Shown in pieces: positions 1-11,800 of a stretch of 64,000 nt of DNA (position 1 is its first letter; each line of letters opens with the position of its first letter). Position numbers and translations under genes: made by a program. The notes under the pieces were generated by a model. That model did no database searches. It worked only from the letters and a program-made list of their open reading frames with translations, and was not told the origin of the DNA. Origin of the DNA: Echinometra lucunter (Eukaryota; Echinodermata; Echinoidea; Camarodonta; Echinometridae); NCBI GenBank assembly GCA_029962745.1, contig CM057153.1:7603186-7667185 (forward strand), given 5' to 3'.

Positions 1-156
1 CCAAAAAATTGGTCACAATGAACCAATTTTTTGGTACCTTTTGACCAATAATTTGGTAATAATGATCATCATATTGGTCAATCTTAAGCAATATATTTGG
101 TCGGACACATATTCACCAACACATTGGTTATTTTGACCAATCCTTTTTTAGAGTGT
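1..156. repeat. Partial inverted-repeat (MITE-like) element cut by window edge
   Basis: The stretch is built from many ATTGGT/ACCAAT words in both orientations (for example CCAAAAAATTGG, ACCAATTTTTTGGT, GACCAATAATTTGGT) and ends in TTTTTTAGAGTGTACC. T-run plus AGAG ends also close the palindrome near 18655. The left end lies outside the window, so the family and target duplication cannot be settled. Confidence 0.5.
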
Positions 157-1224
157 ACCACTACCTAACTGTTATCATTTTGCTCCATTGCTCCCCCACC
201 CCTTTTTTTTTTGCTTCAGCTGCTGATAGATTTTCTATAGAAATTGATTGCAGAAGAAATTATTAATAACTGAGACTGACTTACCATTTTGATTTATTTC
301 GCATGTTAGAATTCCATACTCTCTATTTCTTCCCCTTCTCTCTCTCTCTCTTTCTCTCTCTCATTGACCTGGACTTTGACATGCTATCACCAGGGGAATA
401 ATGAAGAGAGCAATTAGCCCACAGAATGAAGGGTCTACTTAATTACCCCATTACATCGAAAACACCTCGTTATAAATTTACCCTTGACCCGCTCTCCAGC
501 GTATTAAAAGGCATATACACTTGGCTATCTTAATTGAATTATCATACGATTTCTTGTGAATCTGTAAGAAGCATCAAAACAGAGAGAAACGCTATAAATT
601 TGCAGTTTATTATGAGATTTATCATTTTGATGTCAATCGACGTGTGTAGGACTTAACTTAAAGTGTTCACAAATTGCAACCTACGAAGAAAGATGAAAAG
701 ATGAACAGGACCCCCCCCCCTTCTCTCTCTCCCTCTCTCTCTCTGCGTTTCTTTTGCTCACTTACTAAATTATTATTATTCAGCGTTACAGGGTAAATCA
801 TTAATTGGTCTACGATGATTGTAAATGTATTAACAATTATTTCTTGACTCATATTGTCTCTACTATACTCCAATTAAATCCAATTAAATTGCACAGAACA
901 CGTAACAGAACTGATATGAAACATGCGTTTATACAAAATTATCAATTTTCATATTCAACTAAAGGTTTCCTTCGGCGGACGGTCTTAATAACATTCCATG
1001 TAGCTGATTGCTCAAAGTGGTAGTCCATTTTACTGATGAGATGAAGAAAGAAACCCTTTAATTCATTTAAAATTTGAAAGTTTCACATCTTGGTGAGTAT
1101 CTCTTGACTATGCATCAACTGAATGATGGTAAATCATTAAATTAAACCACGAACTTGGAACTATAAATGGCGAATTCTTGCTTCTACTTCTTATACTCAA
1201 ACACGTGCGAAATCTCAGTTATGA
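157..1224. other. Intergenic, no gene seen
   Basis: AT-rich sequence with short CT runs near 340-362 and a poly-C/CT tract at 709-743. Short open frames here have low-complexity or unremarkable composition and no splice or domain signal. I see no gene. Confidence 0.5.
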
Positions 1225-4200
1225 TCAAGTTCAAGTTCAAGTTCAAGTTCAAGTTTATTTTCCATTTCCATTATCAACATTACAAGCAAATACAAATCAA
1301 ACATACATTATAAATATAGACAGAAACAAATGAAATGTGATAACAATGATTACAAATCAATTACAAGTTACAAAATATTTGTAAAATAGTTTTAACAGAA
1401 TCTGATATGGAAATGAGGGGATCCACTAAAAAGCATTGCTTGTAGAGCGTGGATCCCCTAAGAAAGTATATCAAACATTTGAGAAATGGGGCTCATTCGC
1501 AGGAGTAAATACAATAAGTTAAAATAGAATATTGGAAATAATAACAAGATGGTGAGTGATAGCGAGAAATGATAAAAAGATGACAGAGATACAGGACGAT
1601 ACTAAAAACTAAAAAGAAAACAGACATGAAAGAATAGAGGGAAGAGAGAAGGAATAAAGTACTGAAAGGGGAGCGAGAGGGAGAGAGAAAGGGCAAAGAT
1701 AAGTAGGGAGGGGGAGGGAGAGAGATGGATGCACACACACACACAGACAGACAGACAGACAGACACAGATAATATGGAGAGAGAGGGTCAGAAAAAGAGA
1801 GAGATAAAAGGGGGGGGGCAAGACCGAGAGTACAAACGTGGATCAACGAGAGTGTGACTCAATAGATGTAATTGCAGAATGATGTAATTGCAGAAGTAAA
1901 CAATAAAATCAAAAAATCAAAAATAGCAATGCTTAGATAGTACTAAAAATATACAAACTAATTAATTACTTTGGTAAGACAGTAAAAGAATTATTTTTAG
2001 TTTTCTCTTAAAGGAGTGGATAGAGGGGGCCTGTTGAACATCTTTATGGAGTGAATTCCAAAATTTGGGGGCGGTGAAAATAAAAGTATTTTGCGCAAAA
2101 CGAGTTCTTAAGATAGGCAGATGAAAGTTATCGGCTTGCCTGGTAGGATACCTATGAAAATTGTTATTTTGAGAAAACAAATGATTAAATGCTAAAGGAA
2201 CCATACTATTTTTATACATAAACATAAACTGCCCAAGCTGAAATTGGTATAAGTCTTGAACCTTTAAAATTTTGTAATCAAGGAAAAGCGGATCAGTGTG
2301 AGAACGGGGGTGCGAGAATGAAATAATACGAAGGGCTTTTTTTGTAATAATAATATTTTGTTAAGTAGACTTTGATGGGTATTGCCCCAAACAAGGATCC
2401 CATAGTTGATGTATGGTAGTATAAGAGAAGAATATAATGTAAGTAGAGAAGTAACAGGAATAAACGTTTTTAACCTATTTATGATGCCTATATTTCGGGA
2501 TATTGTTTTGCAAATTTTATCAATATGGCATTTCCAGGAGAGTTTGTTATCTACATGAACTCCCAAAAATTTAATTGAGGTAACACTTTCCAATCGGAAA
2601 TCTTCAATAAAAATGTCAAAAGGTAAGGAATCTATGGTATTACTGAATAAAATATATTTAGTTTTTTGAAGGTTAATTGATAATTTGTTAGCTCTGATCC
2701 AATTCAAAATATTAGTTAATTCGGAGTTTATTATGTTAACAAGTGTAAGCGGATCATTGTGAGAGAAGAATAGATTTGTGTCATCAGCAAAGATAATGAA
2801 AGATAAAATGTCAGATGCTCTGCAAAAATCATTTATATATAAAATGAACAAGAGGGGTCCCAGAATACTTCCTTGTGGCACACCACAATTAATATTACAC
2901 AAATTGGAGGAATGGTCATTAAGAAAAACAAATTGTTTTCTGTTAGAGAGGTAATTCCTGTACCACTCCAAGGCCTTCCCACGTATGCCATAATGCCATA
3001 ATTTATGAAGTAGGATGTCATAATTAATAGTGTCGAAGGCCTTGGAGAAATCCAGGAAAATACCGACCATGTGTGAAGATTTATCGACAGCATGAGCAGC
3101 TTTTTCAACAAAGGATAATAAGGCGTGAATTGTACTGTGCTTTTCTCTAAAACCAAACTGGAAATTTGAAAAAACGTTGTTATCATTCAAAAATTTAATC
3201 GTTCGAGTATATATTAGTTTCTCCAGAATTTTAGAAAGACATGGTAGTAGGGAGATAGGTCGATAATTGTTAATATTCAGTCTATCTCCTTTCTTATAAA
3301 TGGGAATGACTTTTGCAATTTTCATGGAGTCAGGAACTTGTCCATGAAGTAAAGATAAATTGAAAATGTAAGCAAGAGGATCAACAATATATGGAATTAT
3401 AGTTTTAAGTATAACGTTATTGATATCATCATAACCGGAGCTTCTTTTATTATCAAGATTAGAGACAATATCCATAATTTCATAAGGGGATGTCGGGGTC
3501 AAAAATATTGAATTTGGATTGGGTGTACCAAGAAATTCGGTAAATTGTTTGTATGAGGGCGCTATATCCATAGCAAGGCGGTTTCCGATCGATGAAAAAT
3601 GGTCATTAAATATATTAGCGATGTTGAGGGGCTGTTGAATAATCTCGTTGTTTGATTTAACTTCTGAAATAACATCTTTATTTTCTGAGACATTCATAGC
3701 TTGCTTGAGAATTTTCCAAGTGTTTTGCATATCATGTTTATGTAGTTGTAATTTATTTTCGAAGTATCTTTTCTTTTCAACACGAATGATTTTAGTCAAA
3801 GTGTTTTTATAAGATGTGTATTTCAATTTGGCATTTTCTGTTCCTTTTGCTTTATATTTATAATAAAGATTATTTTTGCGATTAATTGAGCGAAGTATGG
3901 ATTTGGAGATCCAAGGTAGTCTAGGGGACTTTTTATAATTCATCTTGTCATTTCTCCTTTTAGGAAGGTGAATGTCAAATTGACCTAAAAGCAAATCGCA
4001 AAATTTATCGTAACAAGAGTTAACCTCTTCTATGTCATAAATACAAGACCAATCCATATTTTCAAGACTTGTACTTAATCTGTTTAAATTGCCTAAATTG
4101 ACGCTACGTCTTGAGGAACAAGCACCTTGTCGAAAGGACGGTTGTGCTAATTTGTAAGAAGTCATAATTGGATAGTGATCTGTAATATCGGCCAAAATTA

Positions 4201-4930
4201 TGCATGAATCAGGATGAGGTATAATATTAGAGAAGATGTTGTCAATTAGCGTAGCAGATAAGTTTGCGACACGAGTTGGTTTTGACACAAGTGGTAGGAA
4301 AGAGGCCGCTAAGAAAGTTTCAACAAGCTCGTGTGCAATGTTATTGTTTGTAAATTTCAGTATATTTATATTGAAGTCCCCCATAATAAAACAATCCTTG
4401 TTGGTAAAAGTGGGACAATTTAACAGGTCAGATAAATACGAGGTAAAGTCATTTGCATTAGAATTTGGAGGTCGATAAACGACACCTGCAATTACATTCC
4501 TGGCGCCGGTGATTTCAATTTCTATAAAAAGAGATTCAATAAAGTCATTGACAATTGAAATATTTTCATGGATAGAGTAGCGAAAACTATGATGAACGTA
4601 CAGAGCAACGCCTCCACCTGTCCTACCCTGTCTGTTTTTGTTAATGAAGCTATAGTTGTTTAAGGAAAATGGAAGGTTAGTGTCCTGGGATAGCCACGTC
4701 TCTGTAAGACCTATTATAGACATAGGTTGTGGTGATGGGTTATTCAGTATCAATTGTAAGTCATCGAAGTGCTTGCTCAAGCTTCTTATATTTAAATGAA
4801 GTAGGGAGAATGTATTGGTATAAAAATTCTTAACAATATCATTAAATTGGGAAACGGTTACGTATTTACAAAGGGAAGTATGTGCTGGGTCATTGTGGGT
4901 CATCATTAAGTATAGAGACCAGTTTATTGC
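1225..4930 (-). mobile_element. Non-LTR retrotransposon (CR1/L2/Rex-like LINE), nearly full ORF2
   Basis: On the minus strand the element runs from an endonuclease-reverse transcriptase ORF (4906 down to 1962, with one frameshift) through a 3' untranslated region to a tail of tandem CTTGAA hexamers at 1225-1253. The 3' region holds a 10-bp perfect stem-loop (GGGGATCCAC...GTGGATCCCC, 1417-1458) and a GA/CA-rich simple stretch (1600-1830). A tail of short tandem repeats instead of poly-A is usual in the CR1/L2/Rex group of the Jockey superfamily; the exact clade is not settled. No ORF1 is seen: the 5' end stops next to a tRNA-derived SINE near 4930, so the copy is 5'-truncated just upstream of the endonuclease. 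Confidence 0.85.
1962..4906 (-). pseudogene. LINE ORF2 (endonuclease + reverse transcriptase), one frameshift
   Basis: The first frame (4906-2264, 880 codons) starts with an APE-type endonuclease: HLNIRS, GLTETWL, GVVYRPPN, IMGDFNIN, LIDNIF and DHYPI carry the usual N, E, Y, D/N, D and H active-site residues. A reverse transcriptase follows: KKGDRLNINNYRPISLLP, FGFREKHST, FLDFSKAFDTI, GVPQGSILGPLLF, catalytic FADD and the FLGVHVD box. Near 2345 an A7 run (T7 on the plus strand) shifts the frame. The missing C-terminal part continues in another frame down to 1962 and ends with the WNSLHKDVQQAPSIHSFKRKL motif typical of LINE ends. The intact relative at 15935 keeps frame at the same place, so a one-base loss in a homopolymer is the likely cause, or an assembly error. 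As sequenced it is broken. Confidence 0.88.
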
Positions 4931-6081
4931 TATCTTGTTGGTCTAGTGGATACGCCATTGGACTGTGAATCACATTTCGTGGTTCGAGTCTAGCAGCGGC
5001 ACTGATGTTTTCTTGGCAAAGCATTTATCTGCCTTTGCCACGCTCCATCCAGGTATATGGGTACCCGGAAAGAAATATGTTGATAATGCTTAAGTGCGGT
5101 TTTCACGGGGGACGCGAACGAAATGCGAAGGATGCGAATGTCGAAAAAGTGGCAAAGTCCAAAATTCGGAGAAGTTTTTCTCCGAATGTCTGCGACAATG
5201 GAGTCGTAAACCATTCTTGCGCAGTTTGTAAGAAGTTCTCACGACGTATGTGCGAATGTCATGTGTACCGTGGCTGAACTACGGCCAGTCAACATGCACG
5301 AAGAACATCCGACTTAAATGCGAACAACGCAAATGTTCCAAGAATAATAATCGGGCGAACTTCGCTGCTTGCGCGAGACATTCGGCAAACTTTCATGATG
5401 TGGTTGGGGATTTACGAAGACTTTGCGAACATCGCGCACGTCTTGCGCAGGTCCTGCGCATATGACGAAGCTTTTAAGACATGTTTGAGAACAAATCACG
5501 AATAAAAACGCCCCGGGATGCGGGAAACGCTAGCAAGAAATTTCCTTTTTTTTTATTTTTTTTTTATTTCCGCCGAACTGAAAACGACGCCCGCGAGCGA
5601 TTTGCGAAGCTACCAAACATACGCGCACTTTTTGCGAGCTTTTGCAGCATAAAATGCAACTGTCGGACTTTGCCATTTTTTCACATTCGCGTTCTTCACA
5701 AATCGTTCGCGTGCCCCGTGAAAAAAACGTGCGGTTTTCACGGGCATGCGAACGTTTTGCGAAGGATGCGAATATGGAAAAAAATTGAATGCTTCGAAAA
5801 TTCGCCAAAGGTTCGGACGCGTTGTCAGTTATTGTTCGAGGGATGCGGGAACCGTTCGCAAAAATTTCAAACTTTTTTGAAATTCTGCCGAACTAAAAAC
5901 GAACAATTGACGACGCTTCCGAACCCCCGCGCAGGTTCGGCGAGCTTTTGGAGCATAAAATGCGAATGTTGGACTTTGCCATTTTTTTCGACATTCGCAT
6001 CCTTCGCAAATCGTTCGCGTGCCCCGTGAAAACCGCACTTAAGGCGTCATAATGGCAGCAATGCCAAAAACTGGAGAAACC
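4931..6081 (+). mobile_element. tRNA-derived SINE, split by a nested TTAA element
   Basis: The head has an RNA polymerase III A box (TGGTCTAGTGG, about 4939-4949) and a B box (GGTTCGAGTCT, 4981-4991) about 40 bases apart, as in tRNA-like promoters. The body continues with TTGGCAAAGCATTTATCTGC, then CCAGG and GGTACC to 5093. At a TTAA (5090-5093) the sequence is interrupted by the element at 5094-6038 and resumes after a second TTAA (6039-6042) with GGCGTCATAATGGCAGCAATG. The right end near 6081 is approximate. Confidence 0.65.
5094..6038. mobile_element. Composite TTAA-flanked MITE (two copies end to end)
   Basis: Both ends carry GTGCGGTTTTCACGGGG in inverted orientation, extending to about 70 bp with the GCGAACG, GCGAAGGATGCGAATGTCG and TGGCAAAGTCC blocks. 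TTAA lies on both sides (5090-5093, 6039-6042), the duplication used by piggyBac and Kolobok superfamilies. Around 5700-5760 a right terminus is followed directly by a left terminus, so copy A (5094-5728) and copy B (5729-6038) sit head to tail. Open frames inside are GC-rich by-products with no domain. Confidence 0.75.
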
Positions 6082-6855
6082 AGGAGTTTCAGGTATGACA
6101 GAAAAGAGCACTGTACAGGAACCCATTATTCTTTTATTCTTCTATTCTTCTTCTTCTCCTTCTTAGTTTCTTACTTTCTTACTTACTTGTTGATCATTAT
6201 TATCACCATTGTTGCTTTACCTATCTTTTCCATGTAGAAGGGAGGGGGAATCCAAAACTGTGTCTGTAAATATCGGAATGATAGGGGCTTGTATTCATCC
6301 TAAAAATCTTTTGGAAAAGTGCCATGGCACTTTCCTCCCCCACAAGACTGAATTTCCTCGAATTTTTTTTTAATCAGTTCCCTTATTGTCATTTTTTGTT
6401 TGTAAGCCTTTTACCAAATAGTAGTTGTTGTCGTTGTCATGGTTGTTGTTGTCGTCATTGTTGCTGTTACTGTTGGTGGTGGTTTGGCGCTTGTCATTTG
6501 TATGTTTACACCATTTTAATACAAAGGTGTTTTAGGCTTCATTCAAGGCACTATGAATTTTACTTGTAAGTTTAAAATTAAAATCAAAGATTTAAGAAGA
6601 TCCACATAAAATATCATTTTTTCCACTCTTCATTTCATGTTAGCTTGATGTCTTTAGACAACTTCAGACTTACATAGAGACTGACGAACCACATGTACAT
6701 GACAATGAATCAAATGTTCTTCATACAAGATTGTCATCCTTTCAAGGCCAATGATATTCTTTGCAAATATTCAAAGGTGAATAACAAGTGCCTTATAAAC
6801 TAAAATAACAACTAATGATAATGATAATAATAACAATAACAACAACAACAACAAC

Positions 6856-6856
<1 letters not shown>
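6082..6856. other. Intergenic, no gene seen
   Basis: Low-complexity CT/TTC and GTT/GTC stretches (6125-6200, 6420-6490) lead into a long TAA microsatellite. No coding or RNA signal was found. Confidence 0.5.
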
Positions 6857-6952
<96 letters not shown>

Positions 6953-6966
6953 GTAATAATAATAAA
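6857..6966. repeat. (TAA)n microsatellite
   Basis: More than 30 tandem TAA/AAT triplets, nearly perfect, preceded by AAC/AAT triplets from 6815. The poly-I and poly-Y open frames here are artefacts of the repeat. Confidence 0.97.
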
Positions 6967-7764
6967 TAATCCGTTCTTGTTTAGCGCATATCACACTATC
7001 ATCTAACGTATCTGCACTTCCAAAGGACTTTGGGTATTATTACCCCGACTTTAGCCCGTCAGCCATTACAGCGCACAAGCATTTCAAGATATTAATTCCT
7101 GCCAGCTACCCATTTACCTCACCTGGGTCGAGTGTGGCAAATCTAGATGAATGTTGCCAAAGGACATTAGTGCTGCAGCAGGGAGCACTAATGTTATATC
7201 GCTAAGAAACTGAACCATGACGCTTAGCGCTTACAGGTACTTTCAGAATCAAGACAGCCATTTTTGCGACTGGCCGACAAGGAAATAATTAGGCGAAGAT
7301 TTGCAACAGAAGATGTTTCAATAGGGAGAGGGAGTGCCTCAAACGCACCCCCCCCCCCTCTCTCTCTCTCTCTCTTTCTCTCTCTAGTGGCCTTTGCCAC
7401 TGGTGTACTTTGCAATGCCATTGCTGCACCACACATCGTTTTCCTTGTATCCCTTCTAACCATGACGACAGTATTGTAGAGTCTTACCATTAACACCGTA
7501 ACCTATATTATACATGGAAATAATTACCTATAAAACAAGCACTATCGCAGCGCAGCAGACATCGTGTTCGGTTCATCGGAGAAGAAAAAGTAGGGCTGTC
7601 CTTATATGGGGAAGGAAGGTAACATAAAGCATAATTTTCCGATTAGCTCGGAATTTGCAATAGAAAAAAGAAGGTAAAAATCGGAGGATGCATGCCAAAT
7701 AATCTAGAGAGGGGGGGGGGTGGCTGGTCATAAACATGAAAGCCACGAAGAGGTTGTGTCATAT
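6967..7764. other. Intergenic, no gene seen
   Basis: Contains a C9 plus (TC)n stretch at 7350-7385 and a G-run near 7711-7720. No splice-flanked coding stretch or RNA gene is visible. Confidence 0.45.
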
Positions 7765-7999
7765 GGGGTGTTGCAAGAAACTTATTTGCAATCGATTGCA
7801 AATTTCAATTGCAAATTTTAACTACAGCAAATCAATTTATACTTTCTGTTGCAAGAAGCAGGCCAGCAATCATTTGCAAATTTGCAATTAATTGCGAGAC
7901 TTATGATTGATTTTGGGACCCGAAATTGACTTGCAATTGATTGCAAGTTTCTTGCAACGCCCCTATAGAGATCCTATATATATATAGAATCTCTATGGG
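7765..7999. repeat. Foldback MITE (TTGCAA-rich) plus adjoining hairpin
   Basis: The left end GGGGTGTTGCAAGAAACTT is matched in inverse by AAGTTTCTTGCAACGCCCC at about 7945-7963. The inner arms repeat ATTTGCAATTGATTGCAAGT-type words. Directly after it, 7963-7999 forms a hairpin (TATAGAGAT...ATCTCTATG around TATATATATA). It looks like one of the GGGCCC/GGGGT...TTGCATAA-type foldback elements found at 21030, 32045, 32500, 42471 and 63924. Confidence 0.6.
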
Positions 8000-8457
8000 T
8001 TGTGTACCTTATTCCATTTAACCATTAATGACATTCATTAAACTCTACTGAACACATCTCTTTAACAGAACGAATATCAGAGCATTATAAACATCAGTAT
8101 TGTGCAGTTACAAGGGGTAGAATCCCCCCTAAGCACATCCTATGTTCCCGCCTGTGATATATTCTATTCATGATGTTTCTTGCAGAGGAAGTCAAGAGCA
8201 GTCTGCGAACGTGCTGTTCTAATTGTCACAACCCTCATACTTACACACTTTTTAGTAGCGACCGACGCCAACGATTATAACGATTTTATCATTGTCTACA
8301 TGCAGTGCAATGAAATTGGAGCCATTTTACCACCTTAAAAAGTGGCCATATTGTCGCCATACTTTTTATTTTTTTTATAATAAACGTTTCATATTACTAC
8401 AAAACACTAATGACACAAACAATAACGGCTTATTTTACATTTAAAAAGTCCAACATG
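8000..8457. other. Intergenic, no gene seen
   Basis: Unique-looking AT-rich sequence without a supported gene, terminal repeat or RNA signal. Confidence 0.4.
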
Positions 8458-8840
8458 GACCATCACCACCACCATCTCCACCATGACCACCATTTTCAGC
8501 ATTATCATCATGGTCATCGTCACCACCATGTAAGTTTGCTACCACCACCACTACTATCTTCATTACCGTAATCAGTAACTTCTGTCATGACTGCCACCAC
8601 CAACTCTACCATAGTCATCACCATCATCATCATCATTATCATAGCAATCTTTACCACCACGACCACTGAAAAACCGTTATCATCATCATCATCATCACCT
8701 TCGTCGTTGTCGTTGTCGTTATCATCATCGTCCTGATAATAATAACAATCATAACAATAACATGATGATAGTAATCATCATCACTTCCACCACCACCATT
8801 TTTTTATCAACATTATCATTACCACCATTATTACAACCAT
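8458..8840. repeat. CAC/CAT trinucleotide-rich low-complexity block
   Basis: Imperfect runs of CAC, CAT and ATC triplets, with GTC and ATG triplets near 8700-8775. The composition is that of a decayed trinucleotide microsatellite. Confidence 0.8.
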
Positions 8841-11800
8841 TTTCATGTTCTTACTTTATTGCATGAGTTCAACAAGAATTTTAAAAATGTTTTAAACTAA
8901 AAAAGTGACAGAAAGACGTGACAATAGCAGTTGTGATTATGACCGATATCCGTCATAACCATACAAAATTTAACTCTGATGATATTCTATCCTCATGAAG
9001 TCATGATATCTTGTTGACATTTCAGTGGACTAGAGCTCTATTTTCATACTTTTTTTGCACTGACTAAGAAAATTCAACGGAGGAGGACAATAATCATTGT
9101 AATATCACGTTTGTATGAAACCATGCTTTATGTGATAACGATGGCATGCAAGAGCGGAATGTTAACCATTAATGTCGTTATAATTATTTGGGTGCGTTGG
9201 ACAATTTGACACCCAAAATAAATTGTTCTGTCTTTTTTTTAAAGCCTTGTTGGCCGACCCCTACCCGTAAAAACACATTTTCTTTACTTCTTAGAAATTT
9301 TGGGTTAACTTTTTCGGCAAATTGCTCAGGAATGACTGCTCTATTACAAAACGTCGAGCGAGGCCCCTGTGTATCACATCTCACATATGGGAATCAAGCA
9401 ACTTGGAAACAGAAAATGTAAGCGAGATGAAATTAGAAAGCTTCGACTTTTTGCATGACAGTTCTAGGGACAATGTGTAGGCATTGGAGCCCAGATAACA
9501 ATAGATGGCGCCATATAATGTAGAAACTTTATCATTTTCTACTACTATCATATAAGTCGTTGAAAGTTCGTCATTTTCATGGGAATCATTACTTGTATCA
9601 TGATTCTGGGATTTGTCTATGAAAACAAGAAACATCGAAATGCAAATGCAGAAAACGAATGGTCTAAACCAGGGTATAGACATGCGACGCGCTTCCTTCA
9701 TCATCTCGTAGCTTAATAGTATTTTTTCTGTTTTTACTCAGGGAGAGCCTTATCATCAGTAGGCCCAGTTAACTCTCCTTTCCTTGAAAGCCTTCTCTGG
9801 CCCTTCAAAAACCCATCACAGAGATATCCTTATGAATGAACCATTATGTGTACATGCTTCCAGTATGCAAAGACAGGAACAACGTGATCTCCAATTATTG
9901 TTTCATATCTTATGAAAGTGATGAAATAGTGATGATATATCATAGGCTTACTGCATGACTTTTCTTTATCATATTCCAAAAGTTAATTATTAAGAAAGAA
10001 TATTCTTAATAAGAAAGACTGGACTTGAAATGATAGTATCTATCATTATACAAAGATTGTGTCAAACAGAGTGCGGGATATCACATGGGGGCGAGGGAGA
10101 GTGTACCTTTCATGCGGTGCTTCAGTCACGTGATAGCTGGATGCAGCAACCACCGTCATCAAGAGAGACCAGCATGGCGCCACCTTCGGTCATGGGCCTG
10201 TTACCACTGCTTCAAAAATTGTAATGAGGTGATAGTTATCCAAAGTTCTCCATCCATAATAAACATCTATGGCGTTTTGATTTTATGTAGGCTATAATTT
10301 ATGTGGACAGTTATGTAATTGGTCATGTAAGATTCATACATTGTTTAATCAGCGGATTAGTGCAATGACACGAACAAGAGGAGTTGGAGGCCCGGTTGGA
10401 GTATTGTCAGGTTCATTGGTCCACTTGGAAGTCGCGATCGTTATTCTTGAAGAATCAACCGAAAAAAGCCATAGCTTTTTATTGCGCATATCACACAAAA
10501 GATTAGCTGAAGATCATTGATTCTGGAGATGGCACAACCCATTATTTGTACAATGATAATCAGCTATCTTTGAAAAAAAAAAAAAATTCTCATCCCCATA
10601 AAGCATTTCCCCATTTCCTGTGCACACATTATCTCTTGAAATACAAGATGATAACAGCCTATATAGTAAGCACATCCATGATGATTTCCACCTCAAAAAG
10701 CAATAATCTTCCGATGGTTTTGCGACCTGATATAGATGTAGGTCAGTCGTGACGTAATAATCACATCGCCACGGTGCAAAATGAATTCTGCCAAACAGCG
10801 GGTCAATAACCGGTCACCCCGAATCGGGGGCTCACTGATACACGTTACATGATGGCGCGGCTGGATAATGTTCAATCTTACGCAAGTGCGTGTAATGTAA
10901 GGATATCCCGTGGCGCCGTGGCCTTCTGTGTCAGGGTAATAACAAGGGGGCAGTGCCGAGGGGGAGGCGGTGCCTGGATGGTGGTGCTTCGATGGATAAG
11001 CAGCTGAAGGGGAGATGCAAGGGGATGAGCGCGCTGTCCAGCATTTCAAATTAGGTTTAATGCCTGGGAGGAGGTAGTTTATAATTCTCTCCCTCCCTGT
11101 ATTATCTTCCCCTAGTTTCTAGTTTCCCGTTGGTTGTTGCCCTTCAAACAACTCTCAAATACAGAATTTCATTTCAGAAAAAAACTGGGTTGTTGGAATG
11201 GATATTATGCCAGAGCAATTTTCACATACTTGTCCAATGGCCTCTGAATATGTGCATGAAGAGTGATCGTTTCATTAAAAAAAGATATACGAAAGAAAAA
11301 TAAAGAATGGATCACTTTTCATTGTTTCGTTCATGTCGAGTAATATTCTAACTCTAGGTCATTTCAGGGAAAAACACTCCTTTCTACCAAACATACAGTA
11401 TGATTTATAGGTGTGTAAACGGATGTAGAATATAGTATTAAAAGTTAACACAGTAATCAGTCTTGGTTTATCATGCTTACTATCGCCGTTTTTTATTATT
11501 ATTTATTTATTTATTTATTATTATTATTGTTGGTGTTGTTTTTTAGAGAGAAAAATGAATTACTGAAAATAGCTCATAATTATGCCCAGTTATGAATGAG
11601 CCAGTTGAAATTTGTTGAGATTACTCCCACTATTTGGATTATTTAGTTATAGGAGAACAGTCTTCCTCGAAGTTTGCATTTCCTTGCCAGAGGTCCTTTC
11701 GGGGGGGGGGGGGTCTTATTTGTTTGTGTTGAGTATTCTTTTTTATTTTATTTTCAATGAAATCAATAGCTGCACAAACATAGAAAAAACGTGCAATCAT

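Noticed and set aside
4931..5000. Possible functional tRNA gene
   Set aside because: A and B boxes are present but the cloverleaf is incomplete and a SINE body follows.
5481..6038. GC-rich frames of 182 and 92 codons
   Set aside because: They lie wholly inside the composite TTAA element; both strands give similar frames because of the inverted repeats.
6812..7006. Poly-Tyr and poly-Ile open frames
   Set aside because: Translations of the (TAA)n microsatellite.
9381..9704. Minus-strand 107-codon frame with a hydrophobic stretch near the N-terminus, like the start of a type II membrane enzyme
   Set aside because: No clear donor site, no homology recognised, and the second half is low in coding character; too weak to call.
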